Source of the DNA: Achromobacter xylosoxidans | GTDB lineage: Bacteria; Pseudomonadota; Gammaproteobacteria; Burkholderiales; Burkholderiaceae_B | Assembly (NCBI RefSeq): GCF_002192695.1 | Contig: NZ_MTLG01000120.1 | Span: 32,188 to 96,187 of the forward strand | DNA length: 64,000 nucleotides | Direction: 5' to 3' | In this document: piece by piece, positions 26,061 through 34,650 of the stretch | Layout: every line of letters starts with the position of its first letter | Numbering within the stretch: the stretch's first letter is position 1 | The notes under the pieces: model-generated | Told to the model about the DNA's origin: nothing | Database searches by the model: none | Seen by the model: only the letters and a program-made list of their open reading frames with translations | Program-made: the position numbers and the translations under genes

Positions 26061-26798
26061 ATGACCATGGATATGAGCTTCCCTTCAGTTCGTCGAATCG
26101 CCGCGCTGGTGACGTGCGTCAGCGTGATCAGCGGCTGCGCCGCGCATTCCGCCAAACTTACGCCGCCGGCGACCTCGGCCCAGCACATTCGGCTGCAGGA
26201 TCCCGTTGCTTTCGATAGCACGTACGCCGGAGCGGTAAGCGAGTTCCGGCTGGCTGCCGGCGATTACCGGCCCATCGGCGAAGACCGGGACGGGGCGTAC
26301 TACAAGGGCCCGCCCTTGTGCTTCAGGCTGGTCTGGACCAAGGTCAGCTGGGCTATCAAGGACTCCATGTTGAACCGCGGCGTATTTGCGGATTGCGGAA
26401 TTTATGTGCCGAAGAATGCGGAACTGCCCGCCAAGGGTTTCATGAATCCTGCCACGCAGACCGCGTATTTGCCGCCAGAACAAATGGCGGCGGAAAACGC
26501 GCGCCAGGCGGCTGCATTGGATCAAGCCCGTGCATTGGCAGAAGCTGCGAGCGCCAAGGCAGCGCAAGACAAGGCCGTGCAGGATTTGTCGATACAGGTA
26601 CCGGTGCAAATGGCAGTTGCGCCGCCTGTTGGCGTATCGCCGCTTCAGGCCGGCGTGGGAGGGGCCTTGGGAATGGGTCTGGTCCAGGCCATGATTGCAG
26701 CAGACGATGGCGATATCGCTTTCCTATCGAAGCAACCTACGGGCAATACGCTTCGTCAGGCCGTCAAGTTTGTAGACGGGCCGGCAGTCGCTCCTTGA
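26061..26798 (+). CDS. Putative outer-membrane lipoprotein, unknown function
   Basis: The 245 residues begin with a lipoprotein signal peptide: a basic N-region, hydrophobic core ALVTCVSV, and lipobox I-S-G-C with the lipidated cysteine at C26. The mature part has a folded segment (about 50-125, with two cysteines at 88 and 113 that could pair), an Ala/Gln-rich helix (about 140-175) that looks like a coiled coil, and a glycine-rich hydrophobic patch (about 195-215, GVGGALGMGLVQAMIA). No family is recognised. No clear ribosome-binding site precedes 26061; 26067 and 26073 are alternative starts. It stands alone next to a kinase relic. Confidence 0.75.
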   Translation: MTMDMSFPSVRRIAALVTCVSVISGCAAHSAKLTPPATSAQHIRLQDPVAFDSTYAGAVSEFRLAAGDYRPIGEDRDGAYYKGPPLCFRLVWTKVSWAIKDSMLNRGVFADCGIYVPKNAELPAKGFMNPATQTAYLPPEQMAAENARQAAALDQARALAEAASAKAAQDKAVQDLSIQVPVQMAVAPPVGVSPLQAGVGGALGMGLVQAMIAADDGDIAFLSKQPTGNTLRQAVKFVDGPAVAP

Positions 26799-26829
26799 TG
26801 TTGTTGTGGGCATCGTGGGCGATGGTCGT

Positions 26830-27066
26830 CGCCGTTGGAAGGACGGCCATCGTAAATCCAAAAATATTGACGCCATCCGCACTGCACGCAAACACGTCTC
26901 CCCGGTGGACGGCCGCGACGGCCTTGACGATCGCCAGCCCCAAACCATGATGCTTGCCGCCGTGGCTGCGCGCGGCCTGTGCCCTGAAGAAGCGTTCGAA
27001 CAGACGCGGCAGGGTTTGCTGGTCGACGGGCGTTCCGCAATTGGCGACGCCAACGTGGGCGAATCC
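26830..27066 (-). pseudogene. Relic of a sensor histidine kinase C-terminus
   Basis: The minus frame preserves the ATP-binding end of an IrlS/CusS-like heavy-metal sensor kinase: VANCGTPVD (N/G1-like), LPRLFERFFRAQAARS (F box), GLGLAIVKAVAAVH (G2 box) and a final strand FGFTMAVLP. Everything upstream (sensor, HAMP, His-containing domain and most of the ATP-binding domain) is missing, and no response-regulator gene is nearby. The fragment begins without a start in a sensible place and abuts the adenosyltransferase gene. It is a decayed remnant. Confidence 0.75.
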
Positions 27067-27103
27067 GTCTAGACCGCGCGCTGACTCAGGATGGTTCGCC
27101 GCG

Positions 27104-27655
27104 CTAGCGCGAATGCCGGCTGCTCCAATACACATCCGGTAAACCCTGCCGCCGGTTCGCGTCGCGGGCCAGCACGAACATCAGATCCGAAAGCCGGTTG
27201 AGGTACTGCCGCGCCGTGGGGTTGAGCCCCTCGGTGCGGCCCAGCGCGACCACCGCGCGTTCGGCGCGGCGGCAGACGGTGCGGGCCATGTGGAATTGCG
27301 CTGATGTGCGCGAGCCGCCCGGCAGGATGAATTCCTTCAGGGGCGGCAGGGCGGCGTTGTAGTGCGCGAGGCGAGCGTCCAGATGGGCGATCTGCGCCTC
27401 GTCCAGCGCCTGATGCCCCGGGATGCAGAGTTCGGCTCCCATATCGAACAGATCATTCTGGATGACGTGCAGATCCGTCGCGACTTCGTCGGCCAGGTTT
27501 TCCGCCAGCAATACGCCGATGACGCTATTCAGTTCGTCCACATCGCCCAAGGCGGCGATACGGGGTGCGTCCTTGGGCGTGCGCGATCCGTCGCCCAATC
27601 CGGTGGTGCCGCCATCGCCGGTGCGGGTGGCGATGACGGATAAGCGGTTGGCCAT
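27104..27655 (-). CDS. Cob(I)alamin adenosyltransferase, PduO type
   Basis: This 183-residue enzyme transfers adenosyl from ATP to cob(I)alamin, making adenosylcobalamin. The N-terminal ATP-binding signature TRTGDGGTTGLGDGSRTPKD, DVDELNSVIGVLLA, the RTVCRRAERAVVAL helix and the C-terminal YLNRLSDLMFVLARDANR (motif NRLSDLMFVLAR) are typical of PduO/ATR. It is the last gene of the minus-strand cluster containing an adenosylcobalamin-dependent mutase and MeaB, so it likely loads and repairs that mutase. Confidence 0.95.
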   Translation of the reverse strand: MANRLSVIATRTGDGGTTGLGDGSRTPKDAPRIAALGDVDELNSVIGVLLAENLADEVATDLHVIQNDLFDMGAELCIPGHQALDEAQIAHLDARLAHYNAALPPLKEFILPGGSRTSAQFHMARTVCRRAERAVVALGRTEGLNPTARQYLNRLSDLMFVLARDANRRQGLPDVYWSSRHSR

Positions 27656-27722
27656 GGTTTCACTCCTGGGTTGGACCGCGCGCGGCGCGCACGCAAACGT
27701 CTGAGGGGCTTGAGCCCCTGGC

Positions 27723-28475
27723 CTAGATGGAGCGTCCGCCGTCGACCGGGACTTCGACGCCGGTCAGGAAGCGCGCTTCGGTGCTGGCGAGGAACACGGC
27801 CACGTTCGCCACGTCGTCCGGGTCGCACATCCGGCCCAACGGTATCGTCGACACGAACCGCGCCCGGTTCTCGGCATTGTCGGTTACGCCCATGAAGTCG
27901 TTGAGCAACCCGGTGGGCGCCATGACGGGCGAAATGAGATTGACGCGGATGCCGTCAGAGGCGAGTTCGGCCGCCATCGATTTGGTCATGACCCGGACCG
28001 CGCCCTTCGAGCTGTTGTACCAGGTCAGGCCGGGACGCGGGCGGATGGCCCCGACCGATCCCACGTTGATGATCACGCCATCCTTCTTTTCCCGCATCAG
28101 GGGGATGACCGCCTGCGCCATGAGATAGATCGACTTCACGTTGACCGCGAAGACACGGTCGAAGCTTGCTTCGTCCACGTCCAGCATGGGCTGGTTGCGG
28201 TGCGTGGTGCCGGCGTTGTTGATCACGATATCGGGCGCGCCGAAGCGCTCGACGCAGTGGCGCACCATGGCCCGTACCTGGTCGCCATTGCTGACGTCGC
28301 ATGCGACGGCGCTGCCGTACTCGCCCACTTCCTTGGCGACCCGCTGGGCGGCTTCGAGATTGAGGTCGGCGAGGACGACCTTGGCGTTTTCCTTGGCGTA
28401 GGCGCGGGCGATGGCGGCGCCGAAGCCGCTGCCCGCTCCCGTGATGATCGCGATCTTGTTGCTCAATCCGGACAT
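27723..28475 (-). CDS. Short-chain dehydrogenase/reductase (SDR)
   Basis: This classical SDR has 250 residues: cofactor motif TGAGSGFG (12-19), an acidic residue after strand 2 (LADLN) favouring NAD(H), NNAG, the catalytic serine in INVGSVGAIRP, and YNSSKG for Tyr and Lys. SDRs of this type oxidise secondary alcohols or reduce 3-oxoacyl groups. In this cluster it likely handles an alcohol or hydroxyacyl intermediate. AAGGA sits 8 bases upstream of the ATG. The aldehyde dehydrogenase gene ends 12 bases upstream. Confidence 0.9.
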   Translation of the reverse strand: MSGLSNKIAIITGAGSGFGAAIARAYAKENAKVVLADLNLEAAQRVAKEVGEYGSAVACDVSNGDQVRAMVRHCVERFGAPDIVINNAGTTHRNQPMLDVDEASFDRVFAVNVKSIYLMAQAVIPLMREKKDGVIINVGSVGAIRPRPGLTWYNSSKGAVRVMTKSMAAELASDGIRVNLISPVMAPTGLLNDFMGVTDNAENRARFVSTIPLGRMCDPDDVANVAVFLASTEARFLTGVEVPVDGGRSI

Positions 28476-28486
28476 GGTGGCAATCC

Positions 28487-29920
28487 TTATTCGTAGTGTT
28501 GAACAATGGTCTTGGTCGTGCTCATTTCTTCCAGGGCGAGAAACCCTTTCTCCCGGCCGTAGCCGCTTTTCTTGACGCCGCCGAAGGGCAGTTCCACGCC
28601 GCCGCCCGCGCCGTAGCAATTGATGAATACCTGGCCGCTGGCGATACGCTGCGCCAAGCGGGACTGGCGGCTGCCGTTCTCCGTCCAGACGCCCGCGACC
28701 AGGCCGTAGTCCGTCGCATTGGCCAGCCGCAGGGCATCGGCTTCATCGCTGAACGGCATGACGGACAGCACGGGGCCGAAGACTTCGTGGCAGGCCAGGC
28801 GGTGCTCGCGCGGTACCGGACCGAACAGCGCAGGCTTGACGAAGTAGCCGCCGCGGGGCGTGTCCGGCGCCAGGCTGCCTTCGGCCAGCAACGGCACTCC
28901 CATGGCGGCGGCCTCGGCAATGAAGCCCTGCACTTTGTCGTGCTGCCTGGCGTTGATCAGCGGGCCGCAATCCAGATCCATCTCGGGCGTGCCGACCTTC
29001 AGCGCTTTGAAACTGGCCGCGATGACGTCGACAAAGCGGTCGTAGACACTCTGCTGCACCAGCAGGCGGCTGCCGGCGGAGCAGGTCTGGCCCGCGTTCT
29101 GGACGATGGCCCGGACGATGATGGGCGCGGCCTTGGCCAGGTCCGCGTCGTCGAATACGATCTGCGGCGATTTTCCGCCCAGTTCCAGCACGCAGGGCAC
29201 ATGGTTGCGCGCGGTGGCTTGCTGGACCTGGATGCCGACTTCCGGGGACCCGGTGAAGGTCGCGAAGTCGATGCCAGGGTGCGAGGTCAGCGCCGCGCCG
29301 GCTTCCGCGCCATAGCCCGAAACGATGTTGAGCGCGCCGGGCGGCAGTCCGGCCGCTAGGGCAAGTTCGCCCAGCTTCAGGGCGGTGAGGCAGGCGTCTT
29401 CCGAGGGCTTGACCACGGCCGCGTTGCCCATGGCCAGCGCCGGCGCCAGCGTGCGCCCCATCATCTGCGCGGGATAGTTCCACGGAATGATGTGGGCCGT
29501 GACGCCGTGCGGTATGCGGACGACGCTGACGTTGTAGCCGGTCAGATACGGAATGGTCTGTCCGTGGACCTTGTCTGCCGCGCCGCCGTAGAACTCGAAG
29601 TAGCGCGCCACCGCCTTCGCGTCGGCGCGCGCCACGGACATGGGTTTGCCGGTATCGCGCGCTTCCAGCTCGGCCAGTTCCTCGCCATGGTCCAGGATGA
29701 GTTGCCCCAGGCGTTGCAGGATGCGGCCGCGCTCCGTTGCCGTCATGCTGCCCCAGGGGCCTTCCAGCGCGCGGCGCGCCGCCGCGACCGCCAGCTCCAC
29801 GTCCGCCGCCCGGCCGCGCGCGATCCGCGTGAAGGCCTCCCCGCTGCAGGGATCGATGACATCTATCGTTTCGCCGTCGAACGCATCGACCCATTGGCCG
29901 TCGATCAATAATTTGTTCAC
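28487..29920 (-). CDS. NAD(P)-dependent aldehyde dehydrogenase
   Basis: This 477-residue ALDH oxidises an aldehyde to the acid. Visible are IPWNYPAQM (substrate channel), TGSPEVGIQVQ (cofactor loop), the general base Glu in LELGGKSPQIV, the nucleophile Cys in NAGQTCSAGSRLLV, and the terminal PFGGVKKSGYGREKG. The start is GTG (29920), supported by AAGGAG six bases upstream; the longer in-frame start has no such site. Its place between an oxygenase and an SDR suggests a stepwise oxidation route to a carboxylate. Confidence 0.92.
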   Translation of the reverse strand: MNKLLIDGQWVDAFDGETIDVIDPCSGEAFTRIARGRAADVELAVAAARRALEGPWGSMTATERGRILQRLGQLILDHGEELAELEARDTGKPMSVARADAKAVARYFEFYGGAADKVHGQTIPYLTGYNVSVVRIPHGVTAHIIPWNYPAQMMGRTLAPALAMGNAAVVKPSEDACLTALKLGELALAAGLPPGALNIVSGYGAEAGAALTSHPGIDFATFTGSPEVGIQVQQATARNHVPCVLELGGKSPQIVFDDADLAKAAPIIVRAIVQNAGQTCSAGSRLLVQQSVYDRFVDVIAASFKALKVGTPEMDLDCGPLINARQHDKVQGFIAEAAAMGVPLLAEGSLAPDTPRGGYFVKPALFGPVPREHRLACHEVFGPVLSVMPFSDEADALRLANATDYGLVAGVWTENGSRQSRLAQRIASGQVFINCYGAGGGVELPFGGVKKSGYGREKGFLALEEMSTTKTIVQHYE

Positions 29921-29990
29921 GCGCTGCTCCTTGAAGTTGAGGCAGCGGCAGCGGCCATGAAGGCGCGCCGCCACCGGCAGCTACACGTCG

Positions 29991-31067
29991 TCAGGCCTGC
30001 GAGCGGATGCCTTCGGGCTCGACTTCGCTCATGAACTTGGGATCGTTGTAGTGGTACAGATCGTCCAGGTAGGGCACGAAGAAGTCGTAGAAGGAGCGGG
30101 AGTCGTACTTGGCCTTTTCGCCCGGCTTGACACAGGCCGGGATGGGGCCGACGCTGGCGTCGTCGTCGGGGTAGAAGAAGAACGTGAGCGCGTAGCGCTT
30201 CATCGGCGGATTGACCACGCGGTGGGGCGTGGCGATGAAGCGGTCATTGGACAGGCGGTTGAGGACCTGGCCGGTGTTCACGATCAGCGCGTCCTTGACG
30301 TAGGTGACGTTGAGCCATTCCTTGGACGGCGTCATGACCTGCAGGCCGGGCACCGGCGTCATAGGCAGCAGCGTCAGGAAACTGCCGTCGGAGTGCGGGG
30401 CCAGGGCGTACTGGCCTTCCTCCATGCGTTCTTCCGGATGGTAATAGGCGCAGCGCTGGTAGTATTCCGGCGCCCTGAACATGTCGCTGAAATACTCCGC
30501 CGGCAGATCCAGCGCCCGCGCATAGATCGGCAGCAGCTTGAGCGCGAGCGCCTCCATGGAGGTCTGGTACTTGAACAAGGTCTTGCGGAACTCGGGCAGG
30601 CTCTCGGGCCATTGGTTCAGGCCACGATGCCGGACATTGGCCACCACCTTGGGATCATCGGCTGCGCGGTTGCGCATGAAGAGCCAGGCGGCGTTGGTGT
30701 CTTTCTTGGTGTTGAGCGCGATCTTTTCCTTGATCGCGGTCGATTGCAGGATCGATGCCTTGGGCGGCAGGTAGCCCTGGTGATGGAAGCCGACCCGGTG
30801 CCTGAGCTTCTCTTCCATCGGGATCTCGAAGAGTTGGGCGGTCTGACGGAACGATTCGTCGATGAGTTCCTGCGGAATGCCATGGTTGACGATGGCGAAG
30901 AAGCCCAGGTTCTCCTGGATCCAGCGCACGTCCGCCGCCAACTGCTCGAGCGCGCCGGGCTCGCCGGCCAGATAGGGGCCGACATCGAGGATGGGCAGTC
31001 CCTTGCCGCTCTCGATGGCTTCCCTGACGTTTTCCGAAGCGCTTACCTGATTCACTGAAGTAGTCAT
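29991..31067 (-). CDS. Isopenicillin-N-synthase-like Fe(II)/2-oxoglutarate oxygenase
   Basis: The 358 residues have the DIOX_N opening LPILDVGPYLAG...LGFFAIVNHGIPQ and the jelly-roll core with iron ligands in LAPHSDGSFLTLL (H and D) and ATPHRVVNPP (distal H). The usual R-x-S 2-oxoglutarate clamp reads R-Y-A, so the serine contact is lost. Such enzymes hydroxylate, desaturate or oxidise small acids. The start at 31067 has AAGGAGACAT upstream. It lies downstream of the LivK-type binding-protein gene in the mutase cluster; the substrate is unknown. Confidence 0.88.
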   Translation of the reverse strand: MTTSVNQVSASENVREAIESGKGLPILDVGPYLAGEPGALEQLAADVRWIQENLGFFAIVNHGIPQELIDESFRQTAQLFEIPMEEKLRHRVGFHHQGYLPPKASILQSTAIKEKIALNTKKDTNAAWLFMRNRAADDPKVVANVRHRGLNQWPESLPEFRKTLFKYQTSMEALALKLLPIYARALDLPAEYFSDMFRAPEYYQRCAYYHPEERMEEGQYALAPHSDGSFLTLLPMTPVPGLQVMTPSKEWLNVTYVKDALIVNTGQVLNRLSNDRFIATPHRVVNPPMKRYALTFFFYPDDDASVGPIPACVKPGEKAKYDSRSFYDFFVPYLDDLYHYNDPKFMSEVEPEGIRSQA

Positions 31068-31139
31068 GATCGATGTCTCCTTGATGTATTGGCAATTTCC
31101 CAACCACTCTGGTCTTCAAACACTCGGACGGCGTTTTCA

Positions 31140-32381
31140 TCAGTTCCAGAATTTGCACTTGGATTCCGCCTTGGAGGCAAACGCCTGCTCTCCCGGAATC
31201 ATCTGCACCTGCTTGTAGTAGTCCCAAGGCCCCTTGGATTCGGCCGGGCTCTTGATTTCCATGAGCCGCAGATCGTGGACCATGCGGCCGTCCTCCCGGA
31301 TGTAGCCGTTCTGGGTGTACATGTCGTTGATTTTGTCGTTCCTCATCTGCGCCATCACGTCCTCGGCCTGGCTGGTGGCCGCGTGCTGGACGGCTTGCAG
31401 ATAATGCAGCGTTGCCGAGTAGCTGGCCGCCTGCATGCTGGTCGGCATCTTGTTCATCTTCTGCTGGAAGCGGGCGGCCCAGGCGCGCGATTTGTCGTCC
31501 GAGTCCCAGTACCAGGCCTCGGTCAGGTTGATGCCGCGGGTCTGCTCCAGGCCCAGGGCGTGGACGTCGGTGATGAACAGCATCAGGCCCGCCAGCTTCA
31601 TCGACGAAGACAGGCCGAACTCGCTCGCGGCCTTGACGGAGTTGATGGTGTCCGCGCCGCCGTTGGCCAGTCCCAGGACCTGTGCGCCCGAGGCCTTGGC
31701 CTGCAGCAGGAAGGACGAGAAGTCGGGCGTGGACAGGGGATGGCGCACGCTGCCCAGCACGCTGCCGCCATTGGCCTTGACGACCTCCGTGGTTTCTTTT
31801 TCCAGCGACTTGCCGAAGGCGTAGTCGACCGTCAGGAAGTACCAGGTCTTGCCGCCCTGGCGGGTCATGGCGGTGCCGGTTCCGCGGGCCAGCGCCACCG
31901 TGTCGTAGAGGTAATGCACGGTGTAGGGCGAGCATTCCTCGTTGGTGAGCTGGGCCGCGACGCCGCCCGTGACGATGACGATCTTCTTTTTCTCGGCCGC
32001 GACCGTGGCGATGGCCAGGCTGGTGCCCGAGCTCGGACCGCTGATGATCATGTCCACCCCTTGGGTGTCGAACCAGCCGCGCGCCGCGGTCGCCGCGACG
32101 TCGGGCTTGGCCGAGTGATTGGACGTCACGACTTCGATCGCCTTGCCGTTTACCTTGCCGCCGAAATCGGCGATGGCCATCCTGACCGCTTCGGTGATGC
32201 CGGCGCCGCCCATGTCTGAATAGATGCCCGACATGTCGGCCAGCACGCCGATCTTTACCACGTCGCCGCTCGCCTGGGCCCATCCGGGGGTACAGGACGC
32301 GATGCAGAACAGGGACGCCATGATGCGGCGGCCCGATGGCGTGAGCTTGCGCAACGAACAGCTATAGGAAGAAGTTTTCAT
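31140..32381 (-). CDS. Branched-chain-amino-acid-type (LivK) ABC substrate-binding protein
   Basis: A 413-residue periplasmic protein of the Peripla_BP_6 family. After an unusually long basic signal region (about 1-37, cleavage near WAQA) comes DVVKIGVLADMSGIYSDMGG; later SGPSSGTSLAIATVAAEKK and YAFGKSLEKET lie in the two lobes. Neighbours lack livHMGF, so it depends on a transporter elsewhere or acts as a solute sensor. AGGAGACAGG precedes the ATG at 32381, which overlaps the preceding small gene by ATGA. Ligands in this family include aromatic and branched acids as well as amino acids. Confidence 0.9.
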   Translation of the reverse strand: MKTSSYSCSLRKLTPSGRRIMASLFCIASCTPGWAQASGDVVKIGVLADMSGIYSDMGGAGITEAVRMAIADFGGKVNGKAIEVVTSNHSAKPDVAATAARGWFDTQGVDMIISGPSSGTSLAIATVAAEKKKIVIVTGGVAAQLTNEECSPYTVHYLYDTVALARGTGTAMTRQGGKTWYFLTVDYAFGKSLEKETTEVVKANGGSVLGSVRHPLSTPDFSSFLLQAKASGAQVLGLANGGADTINSVKAASEFGLSSSMKLAGLMLFITDVHALGLEQTRGINLTEAWYWDSDDKSRAWAARFQQKMNKMPTSMQAASYSATLHYLQAVQHAATSQAEDVMAQMRNDKINDMYTQNGYIREDGRMVHDLRLMEIKSPAESKGPWDYYKQVQMIPGEQAFASKAESKCKFWN

Positions 32382-32719
32382 TCCTGTCTCCTGGAGTTCG
32401 GTTCCGCCGGCGTTATGTCGTCGGTCGGTTGGTCCATCGTGCCGCGGCGCAGCGTCAGGACCTTCTGCAACTGCGTCGGGTCGGCCATGTGGCTGGCTAC
32501 TGCGTGGCAGTAGTCCCACAGCGTCTCGTCGACGTTGGCGCCCAGCTGTACTGCGTTTTCCAGCCGCAAGACGGCCAGGCGGTCATGCTTGAATCTCACA
32601 CTGCGCTGCAACAGGGACAGCGCGGCCGAACGCGCGTCCTGCAACTGCGTCGCCGACGCCTGGGCGCGGGTTCCCACACGCTGCGTCTTCTTCCACGACC
32701 GGATCAGCGCGCGCGACAT
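32378..32719 (-). CDS. Small basic protein of unknown function
   Basis: The 113 residues are basic and helical in the N-terminal half (SRALIRSWKKTQRVGTRAQ), with a possible helical core (residues 28-75) and a charged, disordered tail. There is no signal peptide and no known family. It begins 4 bases after the Bug gene ends and overlaps the LivK-type gene by ATGA, so translation is coupled to both. Its place between two binding-protein genes makes it a real, probably accessory, gene of the pathway. Confidence 0.65.
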   Translation of the reverse strand: MSRALIRSWKKTQRVGTRAQASATQLQDARSAALSLLQRSVRFKHDRLAVLRLENAVQLGANVDETLWDYCHAVASHMADPTQLQKVLTLRRGTMDQPTDDITPAEPNSRRQE

Positions 32720-32722
32720 CGG

Positions 32723-33688
32723 TCAATCCACCTGCGCGCCCGAGGCGCGCACCACGTCGCCCCACTTCAGCGCATCGGCCCGCAGGATTCTTGCGAACTC
32801 GTCCGGTTGCGTGATGTAGGGTTCGGCGCCCTGGGCCGCGAAGCTGGCCGCGACTTCCGGCGTGCGCAGGATGTCGTTCACATCGTTGTTGATCTTCCGG
32901 ACGAGAGCCGGCGGCGTGCGTCCCGGGGCCATGAGGCCGAACCACGGATTGACATCAAAGTCCTTGAAGCCGGCCTGCGCGATGGTGGGAATGCTGTCGA
33001 ATGCGGCGGCGGGACGTGCGCTGGTGACCGCGATCGGATAGAGGGTGGAACTCTTGAGGGCGCCGATGACGGACGGCAGGCTGGTGAACACGACCTGGAT
33101 CCGTCCGCCCATCAAGTCCTGCAGCGCCGGCGCCGCGCCCCGGTAGGGTATGTGCGCGAGCTTGACGCCGGTGGCGGTGTTGAACATCTCGCCCAGCAGG
33201 TGATTGACCGAGCCATTGCCAGCCGAGCCATAGGTGACGTGTGAAGTGCGCGCGGCGGCGACCACCGCGGAAACGGTCTTGAGCGGTGAATCCGCCTGGG
33301 TCACCATCACGAAGGGCAGGGTGGCCAGCGTGGCGACCGGCGCGAAGTCCTGAACCGGATCGAAGGCAAGCTTGCGGTACAGCGCGCCATTGATGGCCTG
33401 GGTGCCGACATAGCTCATCAGCAGCGTGTAGCCGTCGGGCGCCGCGCGGACGACCAGCTCCATGCCCACATTGCCGCCCGCGCCGGGGTGGTTTTCGACC
33501 ACTACCGGCTGGCCCCATTTCGCGGTGAGCTTCTGGCCGATGAGGCGGGCCAGCACGTCGGAGGCGCCGCCGGGCGTCTGCGGGACGATGATCCTGACCG
33601 GCTTGGCAGGAAATGCCGCGTCTGCGCCCGCGGCCGGTGCGGCGATGCAGACGGCGGTCAACAACGATGCGAGCAGGCGTGCGAGCAT
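32723..33688 (-). CDS. Bug-type tripartite tricarboxylate transporter substrate-binding protein
   Basis: This 321-residue TctC/Bug receptor has a signal peptide (about 1-22), FPAKPVRIIVPQTPGGASDVLAR, ENHPGAGGNVGMELV and HIPYRGAAPALQDLMGG. The start at 33688 is the signal peptide Met with GGAGAC upstream; the frame extends further without sense. No TctAB genes are nearby. As part of the mutase cluster it probably captures the carboxylate that the pathway degrades. Confidence 0.92.
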   Translation of the reverse strand: MLARLLASLLTAVCIAAPAAGADAAFPAKPVRIIVPQTPGGASDVLARLIGQKLTAKWGQPVVVENHPGAGGNVGMELVVRAAPDGYTLLMSYVGTQAINGALYRKLAFDPVQDFAPVATLATLPFVMVTQADSPLKTVSAVVAAARTSHVTYGSAGNGSVNHLLGEMFNTATGVKLAHIPYRGAAPALQDLMGGRIQVVFTSLPSVIGALKSSTLYPIAVTSARPAAAFDSIPTIAQAGFKDFDVNPWFGLMAPGRTPPALVRKINNDVNDILRTPEVAASFAAQGAEPYITQPDEFARILRADALKWGDVVRASGAQVD

Positions 33689-33705
33689 GGCGGGTCTCCG
33701 AGGAG

Positions 33706-34650
33706 TCAAAAGTCGAGCGTGTTGCCGGCCGTGGCGAGTATTCGATCCATCTGCTGGCGCAGCGGCGCGTCGAACAGTGCCTCGTCCGCATGGGCGATGG
33801 CATGCGCGATGCGCATTTCGAGCATGCGCCGCAGCCGGTAGCGCAGCCGCTGGGCGCGCAGGCGTTGGCGCCGCTCCGGGTCGGTGGCGCGCCAGGCCTG
33901 GTGCCGGTCTATGGCTTGCGATAGGGCGCGGATCGAGTCCGGTTGCGTGGAGGACGCCAGCAGTACCGGTGCGCGCCAAGCGCCCTCGGGCCGCGGGCTT
34001 ACCGCGGCGATGCGCTGTATGTCGGTGGCCATTTTTTTCGCGCCCGGCAGGTCCGACTTGTTCACGACGTAGATGTCGGCCATTTCCATGATGCCGGCCT
34101 TCATGGCCTGGACCACGTCGCCGCTTTCGGGCAGCAGCACCAGGACCAGCGTGTCGACCTGCGCGCGCGCCGCGTACTCGGCCTGGCCGATGCCGACCGT
34201 CTCCAGCAGCACCTCGTCGAAGCCGAACTCGTCCATGATGTCGAGCATCTCCGGCAGGTTGTCGGCCAAGCCGTCGCACGTGCGCCGCGAGCCCAGCGAG
34301 CGGATGTACAGGTCGCCGATGCCGGCCAGGTCGTCCATGCGGACGCGGTCGCCCAGGATCGCGCCGCCGCTCTTGGGGCTGCTCGGATCCACGGCCAGGA
34401 CGCCCAGCCGTCCAGTTGGCGCGCGTTCCAGCGCCAGGTGCCCGACCAGGGTGCTCTTGCCGGCGCCGGGAGCGCCGGTGATGCCGATCCGGCGCGCGGC
34501 GTGCGCCGTCGCATCGCGCAGCGCGAACCGCGCCACTTCGGCGGCGTCGGCGTTGGCCATGCGCGTGAGCGCGCGGCTCAGCGCCCAGCGGTCCAGGGGC
34601 GGCGCGCTCACGGGACGGTCTTCACGCTTGGAGAGGCCCGGCGCGCTCAT
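33706..34650 (-). CDS. meaB: Methylmalonyl-CoA mutase-associated GTPase MeaB
   Basis: MeaB (314 residues) is a G3E GTPase that gates adenosylcobalamin loading and protects the mutase from inactivation. It has Walker A GAPGAGKST, switch region DPSSPKSGGAILGDRVRM, Walker B-type LETVGIGQAE, and the guanine motif NKSD. The C-terminal helices (RLRYRLRRMLEMRIAHAI) form the dimerisation arm. ATGA overlap couples it to the CoA-transferase gene, and it follows the mutase genes as expected for a dedicated chaperone. Confidence 0.96.
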   Translation of the reverse strand: MSAPGLSKREDRPVSAPPLDRWALSRALTRMANADAAEVARFALRDATAHAARRIGITGAPGAGKSTLVGHLALERAPTGRLGVLAVDPSSPKSGGAILGDRVRMDDLAGIGDLYIRSLGSRRTCDGLADNLPEMLDIMDEFGFDEVLLETVGIGQAEYAARAQVDTLVLVLLPESGDVVQAMKAGIMEMADIYVVNKSDLPGAKKMATDIQRIAAVSPRPEGAWRAPVLLASSTQPDSIRALSQAIDRHQAWRATDPERRQRLRAQRLRYRLRRMLEMRIAHAIAHADEALFDAPLRQQMDRILATAGNTLDF

